This document shows positions 1 to 6,677 of a stretch of DNA of 13,396 bases, in pieces; position 1 is the first letter of the stretch; every line of letters begins with the position of its first letter. Below the pieces are notes generated by a model, which had not been told where the DNA came from, ran no database searches, and was given only the letters and a program-made list of their open reading frames with translations. The stretch lies in the NCBI GenBank assembly GCA_021846795.1, contig JAJZWG010000017.1, forward strand, positions 1 through 13,396, given 5' to 3'. The DNA is from a bacterium. Its GTDB lineage: Bacteria; Patescibacteriota; Saccharimonadia; Saccharimonadales; UBA4665. Both the position numbers and the translations under genes were made by a program.

Positions 1-1
1 G

Positions 2-421
2 AGTAATATCAAAATAGAAGGTGCTAATCTGAAAACTATTTATTTAAATCGGGAAATTTCATTGAATGGTTTAAAAAGAGTGGTTGACGAATATTTACGA
101 ACAGGTACAATTGAAGAATATTTAAAATATGAATTATTAGAACATCAAAAAGATTTTGAAAGAGATCCACTTTTAAAAGATGTTCGAGATAAAATTCATC
201 AAATCGATCAGTCAAATTCAAAACAGTTTACTCAACTAATTGAAGAGACTGTTTTAATAAAAAATAAAAATATTTCAGAACAACTTTCGCCTAAATTAAA
301 AGAAAATAATGATCAGCAAAAGGTTTCTTTCAAATCATTAACTAGTCTTGATATTAGTTTAATAGTTATCATTGCTATTTTAATATCTTTAATCTTAATC
401 TTATTAATTTTTAATATATAA
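2..421 (+). CDS. C-terminal part of an unknown tail-anchored protein (5' end outside window)
   Basis: The frame is open from the first bases of the window to a TAA at 419-421, so this is the 3' part of a longer gene. A TTG at 62 is possible as a start, but the frame reads on upstream with ordinary coding content (for example IKIEGANLK), so I treat it as partial. About 140 codons are visible. The middle is charged and helical (residues such as LLEHQKDFERDPLL), followed by a polar linker and one strongly hydrophobic segment of about 22 residues at the extreme C terminus ending IFNI, which looks like a tail anchor with the bulk of the protein in the cytoplasm. I do not recognise the family. It lies 7 nt before trhO, and a TATAAT box for trhO overlaps its stop codon. 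Confidence 0.7.
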   Translation, partial: SNIKIEGANLKTIYLNREISLNGLKRVVDEYLRTGTIEEYLKYELLEHQKDFERDPLLKDVRDKIHQIDQSNSKQFTQLIEETVLIKNKNISEQLSPKLKENNDQQKVSFKSLTSLDISLIVIIAILISLILILLIFNI

Positions 422-422
422 T
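417..422 (+). promoter_or_regulatory. Consensus -10 box just upstream of trhO
   Basis: A perfect TATAAT lies at 417-422, overlapping the stop codon of the preceding gene. Exactly six bases separate it from the trhO ATG at 429, so the expected transcription start falls at or next to the A of the start codon, giving a leaderless mRNA. A -35 candidate (TTAATC, 395-400, 16-nt spacer) is poor. In such AT-rich DNA a TATAAT can occur by chance. Confidence 0.4.
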
Positions 423-428
423 TTTATT

Positions 429-1325
429 ATGCATAAAATCATATTGTTTTATATTTTTAGACCCATTAAAGACCCATTAGCAATTCAATTGTGGCAACGT
501 ACTTTAACTGAATCTTTACATTTAAAAGGCAGAATAATTATTTCTGAACACGGTATTAACGGTATTTTAGGTGGTCAAGAAGATGAATTAAAAAAATATG
601 TTAAAAATAATAAAACTTATGATCAGTTTCGTGATATTAGTTATAAATGGAGTGATGGTACTGGTCAAGATTTTCCTCGTTTAAGTGTTAAAGTTAGAGA
701 TGAAATTGTGACCTTTGGATTGAAAGATGAATTGAAAGTTAATCATCATGGTGTTGTTGGTGGTGGTCAACATTTAACTCCTCAACAAGTCCATGATTTA
801 TTAAAAAAGAAAAAATCAAAAGTAGTTTTTTTTGATGGGCGTAACCAATATGAAGCTGCTACGGGTCATTTTAAAAATGCTGTAATTCCTGCCGTGAATT
901 ATACTAGAGAGTTTAAAGATGAATTAAAAAAATCAAAATATAATTATTTAAAAGATAAAACAATTATTACGTATTGTACTGGTGGTATTAGGTGCGAAAT
1001 TTTAACTGTTTTAATGAAAAAATATGGTTTTAAAGATGTTTATCAGATTGATGGTGGAATTGAAAAGTATGGTTCAATTTATGGTGATAATGGTTATTGG
1101 CAAGGCTCTATGTATACTTTTGATGGTCGAATGGGTTTAAAGTTTAGTTTTAAGGGTCAAGATATTGCTAATTGTTATCATTGCCAAAATAAAACTTCTA
1201 ATTATGCTAATTGTTCTAATAAAAAATGTAATAAATTATTAATTATTTGTCCTGACTGTCAAGATAAAAATTTATTTTGTTCTTTGTCTTGTCAGGAAAA
1301 AAAATTACAACCAATTAATGGCTAA
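429..1325 (+). CDS. trhO: tRNA uridine(34) hydroxylase, rhodanese-domain (TrhO/YceA family)
   Basis: The product has 298 residues; the Escherichia coli protein is about 350. TrhO forms 5-hydroxyuridine at wobble position 34 of certain tRNAs using molecular oxygen; the product can be modified further to mo5U or cmo5U. The order is an N-terminal alpha/beta domain (about 1-100, with the family-typical SEHGINGILGG), a rhodanese-like domain (about 125-225) whose active loop reads CTGGIRC with Cys183 and Cys189, then the conserved DGGIEKYG. A Cys-rich C-terminal tail (about 249-290) contains CYHC, CPDC and CSLSC, at least eight cysteines, probably a zinc-binding knuckle. No Shine-Dalgarno site precedes the ATG. 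The last 8 nt overlap uvrC, so the two are translationally coupled. The active cysteine motif and domain order make the assignment firm. Confidence 0.93.
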   Translation: MHKIILFYIFRPIKDPLAIQLWQRTLTESLHLKGRIIISEHGINGILGGQEDELKKYVKNNKTYDQFRDISYKWSDGTGQDFPRLSVKVRDEIVTFGLKDELKVNHHGVVGGGQHLTPQQVHDLLKKKKSKVVFFDGRNQYEAATGHFKNAVIPAVNYTREFKDELKKSKYNYLKDKTIITYCTGGIRCEILTVLMKKYGFKDVYQIDGGIEKYGSIYGDNGYWQGSMYTFDGRMGLKFSFKGQDIANCYHCQNKTSNYANCSNKKCNKLLIICPDCQDKNLFCSLSCQEKKLQPING

Positions 1326-2826
1326 ATCAAATTTAAAAAATAAAATTAATAATCTTCCTTTGACGCCTGGAGTTTATTTATTTAAAAATCAAAACAATAC
1401 AATTATTTATATTGGTAAAGCTAAAAAATTAAAAAATCGGGTTAAACAATATTTTCATTATGTTGATCAAAAAGACATTAAAACTAAAGCATTAATTAAT
1501 GAAATTGTTGATTTAGATTATATGGAGGTAGCTAGTGAATTAGAATCTTTTTTTCTTGAGGCTGAAATGATTCGACGTTATTTACCAAAATATAATATTT
1601 TATTAAGAGACGATAAATCTTTAAATTATATTAGAATAGATTACAATAGTCTTTATCCTACTGTAAATTTAACACGTCGACCACTAGATGATGGTGCTAA
1701 ATATTTTGGTCCTTATCTCAATGGACTACAAATTAAAATAGCTCTAAAATTTTTAAGAAAAATATTTCCTTATGCTGTCAGTAAAAACCAAAACAGAGTT
1801 ACTTTAGATTATTATTTAGGATTAGATCCCGGTCTAGGAGAAAGCAAGACCCCCTTAACAATTTATCGATCAAATCTTAAAAAATTAATTTCAGTAATTG
1901 AAGGAAAACAACAGAAAATTGAGTTAAATTTAGTTAAAACTATGAATCAATTAGCTGCTAATCAAGATTTTGAAGCGGCAGCTAAAGTAAGAAATCAATT
2001 AATTGCCTTAAGACAATTAAATGATCAAGTTATGTTTCATCGTCATGAATTTTCTGATTTAAAAAAAGATGAAGCGTTAACTCAATTAATGACACTTTTC
2101 GATCTTAAAAGTTTAATTAGGAGAATTGAAGGTTATGACATTTCTCACATGTCAGGTACTAATGTAGTAGCTAGCATGGTAGTTTTTATTAATGGAGTTG
2201 GTTCAAAGGTTGATTATCGTAAATTTAAAACTAAAATTGAACAGAATAATGATTTTTATAATATGAAAGAGACAATTTTTCGTCGATTTTCAGATAAAAA
2301 TTTGTTAAATTGGGGACAACCTGATTTAGTTTTAATTGATGGTGGTAAAGGTCAATTAAATGCCGCTATTGAAGCTAGAAATTTAAGAAATAATTTTAAA
2401 ATACCGTTTATAGGGTTAGCTAAAAAAAATGAACAGATTATTATTCAACAAACTTCTTTAAATAATCAACCAGCTAGTTTAATTAAATTAAATCAAGATT
2501 TTGTTAAAAAATATGGGATTATTATTCAACAAACAGATAATTTTTTAATTTTGAATTTAGATAAAAATTTAGCTTTAATTAAATTATTGCAACGAATTCG
2601 TGACGAAAGCCATCGTTTTGCAGTTAGTTATCATTCTACGTTAAAAAGACAGAATTCATTAAAATCTAGCTTAGACACTATGACTGGTATTGGGACAGCA
2701 ACTAAACAAAAATTACTTAAAAAATATCATTCAATTGAACAAATTAAAAAGGTTAATGAAGAAGATTTAATCCGATTAATCGGTTTAAAAAGAACTCAAA
2801 TTATAAAAAAATATTTTTCAGGATAA
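1318..2826 (+). CDS. uvrC: UvrABC excinuclease subunit C, short form without cysteines
   Basis: UvrC makes the 3' and 5' incisions around lesions marked by UvrA/UvrB. The protein has 502 residues against about 610 in E. coli. The N-terminal GIY-YIG nuclease (about 10-100) shows GVY at 18-20, YIG at 31-33, Arg41, Glu81 and Asn93. A UVR domain that binds UvrB lies near 205-240 (DFEAAAKVRNQL). The RNase H-like nuclease keeps its acidic/His set: Asp274 (GYDISH), Asp341 (LIDGGKGQ) and His432 (RDESHRF). Two C-terminal helix-hairpin-helix motifs follow (TGIGTATKQ and LIGLKRTQ, about 455-498). The Cys-rich segment that normally sits between the GIY-YIG and UVR domains and holds an iron-sulfur cluster is replaced by a cysteine-free stretch (about 140-185), and the whole protein has no cysteine. 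Its ATG lies inside the end of trhO. Catalytic residues are intact, so it should be active. Confidence 0.95.
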   Translation: MAKSNLKNKINNLPLTPGVYLFKNQNNTIIYIGKAKKLKNRVKQYFHYVDQKDIKTKALINEIVDLDYMEVASELESFFLEAEMIRRYLPKYNILLRDDKSLNYIRIDYNSLYPTVNLTRRPLDDGAKYFGPYLNGLQIKIALKFLRKIFPYAVSKNQNRVTLDYYLGLDPGLGESKTPLTIYRSNLKKLISVIEGKQQKIELNLVKTMNQLAANQDFEAAAKVRNQLIALRQLNDQVMFHRHEFSDLKKDEALTQLMTLFDLKSLIRRIEGYDISHMSGTNVVASMVVFINGVGSKVDYRKFKTKIEQNNDFYNMKETIFRRFSDKNLLNWGQPDLVLIDGGKGQLNAAIEARNLRNNFKIPFIGLAKKNEQIIIQQTSLNNQPASLIKLNQDFVKKYGIIIQQTDNFLILNLDKNLALIKLLQRIRDESHRFAVSYHSTLKRQNSLKSSLDTMTGIGTATKQKLLKKYHSIEQIKKVNEEDLIRLIGLKRTQIIKKYFSG

Positions 2827-2828
2827 TT

Positions 2829-2837
2829 TGCTATACT
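2829..2837 (+). promoter_or_regulatory. Extended -10 promoter for the pepP-secG-SBP operon
   Basis: TG-C-TATACT (TG at 2829-2830, hexamer 2832-2837) starts two bases after the uvrC stop codon. The same TG-N-TATACT string occurs before tRNA-Val at 8513-8521, which supports its being a real promoter type here. No good -35 lies 16-18 nt upstream, as expected for an extended -10 promoter. The predicted start near 2844 leaves a leader of about 15 nt before the ATG at 2859. Confidence 0.5.
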
Positions 2838-2858
2838 ACTTCTCATGGATTTTTGTTT

Positions 2859-4073
2859 ATGTTGAATCAAACTTTTTTTTCAAATCATCGTTTAAAATTA
2901 AGAAATTTGTTACCAACTGAGAGTTTTATGGTGATAACAGCTAATGCTTTATTGCAAAAAAAATCAGATGAAGCTTATCCGTTCAGTCAAGATAGTAATT
3001 TTTGGTATTTAACAGGCTTGGATATCCCAGAAGCTTGGTTAATTATGGATAAACATGATACATGGTTAGTTTTAGCTGCTCGTAGTAATTGTCAAGATTT
3101 ATTTGAAGGTCAATATAACTTTGATCAAATTAGCCAAATTAGTGGAATTAACCATATTTTAAATTATCAGCAAGGTTTAGAATTATTGAAAGATTTAGGT
3201 CATAAATTTAAAAAAATTGGTTTAATGGAAGTTAATCGGTCATATGATCAACAATCTGGTTTTTGGTTAAACCCAGCTAATTTTAATTTACAAAAAATTA
3301 TTGCCTCATTACAATTGTCAGTCAATAAATTTCAGCTCGATAATTTACTAGCTAGTTTACGACAAATTAAAAGCCAAAAAGAAGTAACCATGATTGAAAA
3401 AGCTATTAATATTACCGAGGAAGCTTTTTTAAAAATAAATCAAAATCTTCAAGACTATAAAAATGAAAATCAATTACAGGCAGATATTAATGATGTTTTT
3501 TATCGACAAGCTAGTCATCATGCCTTTAACCCGATTATAGCGGGTGGTTCTAGATCTATATTGCCACACTATACAACTAATAATAAAATAATTAAGCAAA
3601 ATGATTTAGTTATCGTTGACATTGGAGCTGAATATTATCATTATGCAGCTGACTTATCTCGAACATTTTCAATAGGTTCAATTAAGGGTTTTAAAAAAAA
3701 TATCTATCAAACTGTTTTAGAAATTCATGATCAAGCTATTGATATGTTAAAACCCGGTTTAAGTTATGTTGATCTTGAACAAAAAGTTTTCGACTTAATT
3801 TTTCAAGCTTTAATTAGATTAAAAATTTTAACCAACAATGATAAGTCATTAGTTAAAAACTATTATCCACATTCGGTCAGTCATTTTTTAGGATTAGATG
3901 TTCATGATGTTGGAGATTATAATCAGACTCTAAAACCTGGTATGGTAATTACAATCGAACCAGGTTTATATCTTGAAAAAAATGGTTTTGGTGTTAGAAT
4001 TGAAGATGATGTTCTAATCACTGCTAATGCTTGTCGTTTGTTAAGTCATTATCCTTATAATTTAGGTCAATAA
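2859..4073 (+). CDS. pepP: M24B metallopeptidase, Xaa-Pro aminopeptidase (PepP-like)
   Basis: The product is 404 residues from the ATG at 2859; a TTG at 2853 would add two residues, but I prefer the ATG. It removes N-terminal residues preceding proline using two metal ions and is probably cytoplasmic, since no signal peptide is seen. An aminopeptidase P N-terminal domain covers about 1-150 (it contains NFWYLTGLDIPEAW). The pita-bread catalytic domain covers about 165-400. The five metal ligands are visible: Asp254 (VDIGAEY), Asp265 (ADLSRTF), His342 (SHFLGLDVHD), Glu367 (TIEPGLYL) and Glu382 (RIEDDV). It is the first gene of a tight cluster that also encodes a peptide-binding protein, consistent with use of scavenged peptides. 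No Shine-Dalgarno site is apparent. Exact substrate preference within M24B is inferred. Confidence 0.92.
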   Translation: MLNQTFFSNHRLKLRNLLPTESFMVITANALLQKKSDEAYPFSQDSNFWYLTGLDIPEAWLIMDKHDTWLVLAARSNCQDLFEGQYNFDQISQISGINHILNYQQGLELLKDLGHKFKKIGLMEVNRSYDQQSGFWLNPANFNLQKIIASLQLSVNKFQLDNLLASLRQIKSQKEVTMIEKAINITEEAFLKINQNLQDYKNENQLQADINDVFYRQASHHAFNPIIAGGSRSILPHYTTNNKIIKQNDLVIVDIGAEYYHYAADLSRTFSIGSIKGFKKNIYQTVLEIHDQAIDMLKPGLSYVDLEQKVFDLIFQALIRLKILTNNDKSLVKNYYPHSVSHFLGLDVHDVGDYNQTLKPGMVITIEPGLYLEKNGFGVRIEDDVLITANACRLLSHYPYNLGQ

Positions 4074-4074
4074 A

Positions 4075-4443
4075 ATGTTAAATCAAATAGGTCGTTTAGT
4101 TTTAAGATGGTTAATAGCTAGTTTTGGATTGTTGATTACCATTAGATTTTTAAATCAAAATTTTAATACGGTTAGTCATTTAGGTGAATTAATTTTAGCT
4201 GGTTTTTTGCTAGCGATTATTAATATAGTTTTAAAACCTATTTTGGTTATTTTATCTTTGCCGGCTATTATGATTAGTTTGGGTCTTTTTATGATTATTA
4301 TTAACGGATTATTAATATATTTAGTCTGCCGTTTTTTCCCAGGTTTAGCAATTAAGAATTTTACTAGTGCAATATTTGCAGGTATGGTAATTGGTTTGCT
4401 AAACTATCTAGTAAGTACTTTTTTAGATGAAAGGGAAAAATGA
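4075..4443 (+). CDS. YvlD-like membrane protein (phage holin family 4 superfamily)
   Basis: This is a small integral membrane protein of 122 residues with about four hydrophobic segments (near 8-28, 35-60, 63-87 and 96-115). The central LKPILVILSLPAIMISLGLF with NG a few residues later and the final GLLNYLV match what I know of the family often labelled phage holin family 4 or YvlD-like. Those proteins are widespread in bacterial chromosomes; the name does not show holin activity and there is no other phage gene here. It begins 1 nt after the pepP stop and its TGA overlaps the secG ATG (ATGA), so it is part of the operon. Its role is unknown. The family call rests on the pattern of motifs and helices. 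Confidence 0.78.
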   Translation: MLNQIGRLVLRWLIASFGLLITIRFLNQNFNTVSHLGELILAGFLLAIINIVLKPILVILSLPAIMISLGLFMIIINGLLIYLVCRFFPGLAIKNFTSAIFAGMVIGLLNYLVSTFLDEREK

Positions 4444-4658
4444 CAATTTATAATTATATTTCAATTATAACCAGTATTTTGATTTCGGTTTTAATTTTGA
4501 TCCAGACTAGAGGTGCTTCATTGGGTGCTGGTACTAGTTCGGCTGCAGAAGTTAATACTAAGAGAAGAGGGGTTGAAAAAACTATTTTCCAACTAACAAT
4601 TTTTTTGGCAGTTATTTTTTGTTTAGCTTTAATTTTGAGCGTTACTATAAAAAAATAG
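4440..4658 (+). CDS. secG: Preprotein translocase subunit SecG
   Basis: SecG is the small accessory subunit of the SecYEG protein-export channel in the plasma membrane. The 72 residues have the standard plan: helix one (about 3-21), a cytoplasmic loop beginning with the conserved Q-TRGASLG (22-29) and carrying basic residues (KRRG), and helix two (about 49-69). The length is normal for the family. The ATG overlaps the previous stop codon (ATGA), and an AAGGG at 4431-4435 could serve as its ribosome binding site, one of few plausible sites in the window. It is followed after 10 nt by an exported peptide-binding protein, so export machinery and an exported cargo share one transcript. Confidence 0.9.
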   Translation: MTIYNYISIITSILISVLILIQTRGASLGAGTSSAAEVNTKRRGVEKTIFQLTIFLAVIFCLALILSVTIKK

Positions 4659-4668
4659 TTTTACCTAG

Positions 4669-6429
4669 ATGAAAAAAGACTTTTTAGGGTTTGTTAGACG
4701 ACTAACCAGTCAAATCGATCATTTTTTTTATTGGATTAATGCATTAATTGAAGATGATTTATTTAGTCGATCAAAAAATTTCAAAAAATCTTTTCGATTT
4801 TTAATAGGTTGGCTGGGATTAGCTTTAATAATTTTTGTTTTATTGTTCGTTCAGTTCATTAATTTGAATAATTATTTTCAAACTATTCAATTTGTGCCTG
4901 GTGGAGTTTTAAGTTTAGGTTTAAGGGGTACTTATACAAATTCTAATCCTTTGTTTTCAACTTCTAATGTTGACTCTTCGATTTCAAAATTATTGTACAG
5001 TGGTTTATTTACATATAATCAAAAAAATCAATTAATCGGGGATTTGGCTAGTGGTTATCAGGTTAAAAATCATGGTCAACAATATATAGTTAAACTTAGA
5101 CCTAATTTATTGTGGTCAAATGGATCTCCCTTAACAGCTCAAGATGTAGTTTTTACTTATAATTTAATTGAAAATCCTGATGTTGGATCAGCTTTAAAGA
5201 ATAATTTTAATGGTGTTAGAGTTAAGGCTTTAAATAACTTAACAGTTGAGTTTAATTTGCCTAATCAATTAGCTTCCTTTATTTATTCTTTAACCAATGG
5301 TATTGTTCCAAAAAATTTACTAAAAAATGTTCCTCCGGTTGATTTAAGATCAGATAATTTCAGTACTTTTCAACCAGTTGGATCTGGTCCATTTAAGTGG
5401 CAAACAATCAATATTAATGGTAATAATCCACTTAATAGTCAAGCTGAAATTTCATTAATTGCTAATCCAAATTATTTCTTAGGTCAACCAAAAATTAGAC
5501 AATTAATTATTAAAACTTATCCAAATAATAATTTATTAACAACGGCGTTTAATGATAATCAAATCAATGTTGCGTTTAATTTACAAACTAATCAGCTTAA
5601 ACATTTAAGTCAAGTTTATCAGTATAATTTTCTTTTTACCGCTGGAACATATTTATTTTTTAAAAATAATGTTGCACCGTTTAATAATCCAAAGATTAGA
5701 CAAGCTTTAGAGTTAACTACCAATGTTAAATCTTTAATAGATCAATTAAAATTTCCTACTCATCAAGTTTTTGGACCATTATTAGTCGGTCAATTGGCTT
5801 ATAATTCAAAATTTAATGAAGCTAATTATAACCCAACTGAAGCAATAAAAATTTTAACATCACTTGGTTATAAATTAGGACCTGATCATTTACTTTATTT
5901 GAAAGGTCAACCACTTAGTTTTAGTGTAAATTTAATTAATACACCACTAAATCATCTTATATTTAATCAATTAAAAAATAACTATAAAATTATTGGTGTT
6001 AAGATAACAGCTAATTTTGAAGATATTAATGAATTTGCTATTACTTTACAATATCATCAGTATCAAAGTTTAATTAATTCTATTTCAATCGGTGTTGATC
6101 CGGATGAATTTGTTTATTGGGATGGTTCTCAAGCTAATCCACAACTTTTAAATAGTCTTAATTTTTCAGAATATAATAATTCATCAGCTGATCGATCATT
6201 AGAAACTGCTCGAATAACTCTTAATCAGAAAGTTCGCATTATTAAATATGCTCATTTTTTAGCTGATTGGCAAAAAGATGTACCGGCTGTTGGATTGTTT
6301 CAACCGGGGTATATTTTAGATTCTCATTTTTTAATTAAAAATTTAACAGAAAAAAACATTAATACAATTAGTGATATATTTAATAATATTAACCAATGGG
6401 AGATTAAAAAGGTAATGGTGACAAATTAA
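4669..6429 (+). CDS. Membrane-anchored oligopeptide-binding protein (SBP_bac_5 / OppA-like)
   Basis: The protein has 586 residues. It binds peptides outside the membrane for an ABC importer, and its fold covers about 80-570. Family hallmarks seen are LLYSGLFTYN, a strand-rich block with LRPNLLWSNGSPLTAQDVVFTYNL, and VGSGPFKW. It is not a lipoprotein: a basic and aromatic N-terminal tail of about 43 residues is followed by one membrane helix (about 44-66), so it should be a type II anchored protein with the binding domain outside. No permease or ATPase gene is next to it, so its partners must be elsewhere. There is no Shine-Dalgarno site; the start is 10 nt after secG, and tRNA-Leu(CAG) begins 5 nt after its stop. 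The ligand could differ from peptides. Confidence 0.88.
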   Translation: MKKDFLGFVRRLTSQIDHFFYWINALIEDDLFSRSKNFKKSFRFLIGWLGLALIIFVLLFVQFINLNNYFQTIQFVPGGVLSLGLRGTYTNSNPLFSTSNVDSSISKLLYSGLFTYNQKNQLIGDLASGYQVKNHGQQYIVKLRPNLLWSNGSPLTAQDVVFTYNLIENPDVGSALKNNFNGVRVKALNNLTVEFNLPNQLASFIYSLTNGIVPKNLLKNVPPVDLRSDNFSTFQPVGSGPFKWQTININGNNPLNSQAEISLIANPNYFLGQPKIRQLIIKTYPNNNLLTTAFNDNQINVAFNLQTNQLKHLSQVYQYNFLFTAGTYLFFKNNVAPFNNPKIRQALELTTNVKSLIDQLKFPTHQVFGPLLVGQLAYNSKFNEANYNPTEAIKILTSLGYKLGPDHLLYLKGQPLSFSVNLINTPLNHLIFNQLKNNYKIIGVKITANFEDINEFAITLQYHQYQSLINSISIGVDPDEFVYWDGSQANPQLLNSLNFSEYNNSSADRSLETARITLNQKVRIIKYAHFLADWQKDVPAVGLFQPGYILDSHFLIKNLTEKNINTISDIFNNINQWEIKKVMVTN

Positions 6430-6434
6430 TTTGC

Positions 6435-6520
6435 GCGGATATGGCGAAATGGTAGACGCGCTAGTTTCAGGTACTAGTGATCATATGATCGTGGAGGTTC
6501 AAATCCTCTTATCCGCACCA
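6435..6520 (+). tRNA. tRNA-Leu(CAG)
   Basis: This 86-nt class II tRNA has a perfect 7-bp acceptor stem (GCGGATA with TATCCGC), discriminator A and an encoded CCA (6518-6520). The anticodon stem CTAGT/ACTAG encloses TTCAGGT, giving anticodon CAG (codon CUG). The long variable arm forms a GATC hairpin, as expected for leucine. It begins 5 nt after the stop codon of the peptide-binding protein with no room for its own promoter, so it must be cut out of the operon transcript. Confidence 0.95.
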
Positions 6521-6677
6521 GTCTAAAGGTTAATCAACTCTAGACCCATAAAGTTTGAAAACTATTATTTATTAGAGTGTCAATTATATTGTCGGATAAA
6601 ATATCTTTTGATGTCATGCTGACATCTTTGGTGTATGTTTTTATGATCATTTATTAAAATTTTTGATTGAAAAATAA
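6521..6677. other. Convergent intergenic region with weak hairpins
   Basis: These 157 bases separate the plus-strand operon from the minus-strand oxidase, so transcription from both sides must end here. I see three modest inverted repeats: GTCTA/TAGAC (6521-6545, interrupted stem), AGTTT/AAACT (6552-6563) and GATGTCA/TGACATC (6610-6626). None is followed by a long T run on either strand. No coding potential is apparent. Confidence 0.5.
6610..6626. terminator. Hairpin, possible bidirectional terminator
   Basis: A perfect 7-bp inverted repeat (GATGTCA, loop TGC, TGACATC) sits in the middle of the convergent intergenic space. It is flanked by TTTT before and TTT after, so it is a weak intrinsic terminator at best. 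The position supports a terminator role; the short T tracts argue against it. Confidence 0.35.

Noticed and set aside
36..221. A 61-codon frame on the minus strand
   Set aside because: It is antisense to the continuous plus-strand frame at 2-421 and consists of low-complexity hydrophobic and aromatic residues from AT-rich DNA.
4440..4443. Possible TGA recoding, as in some CPR lineages
   Set aside because: TGA ends the YvlD-like gene precisely at the secG start, and the 12071 gene also ends in TGA. No gene contains in-frame TGA codons, so the standard code applies.
4075..4443. Phage holin, suggesting a prophage
   Set aside because: The family name is historical; the gene is embedded in a housekeeping operon and no phage structural, replication or lysis genes are present.
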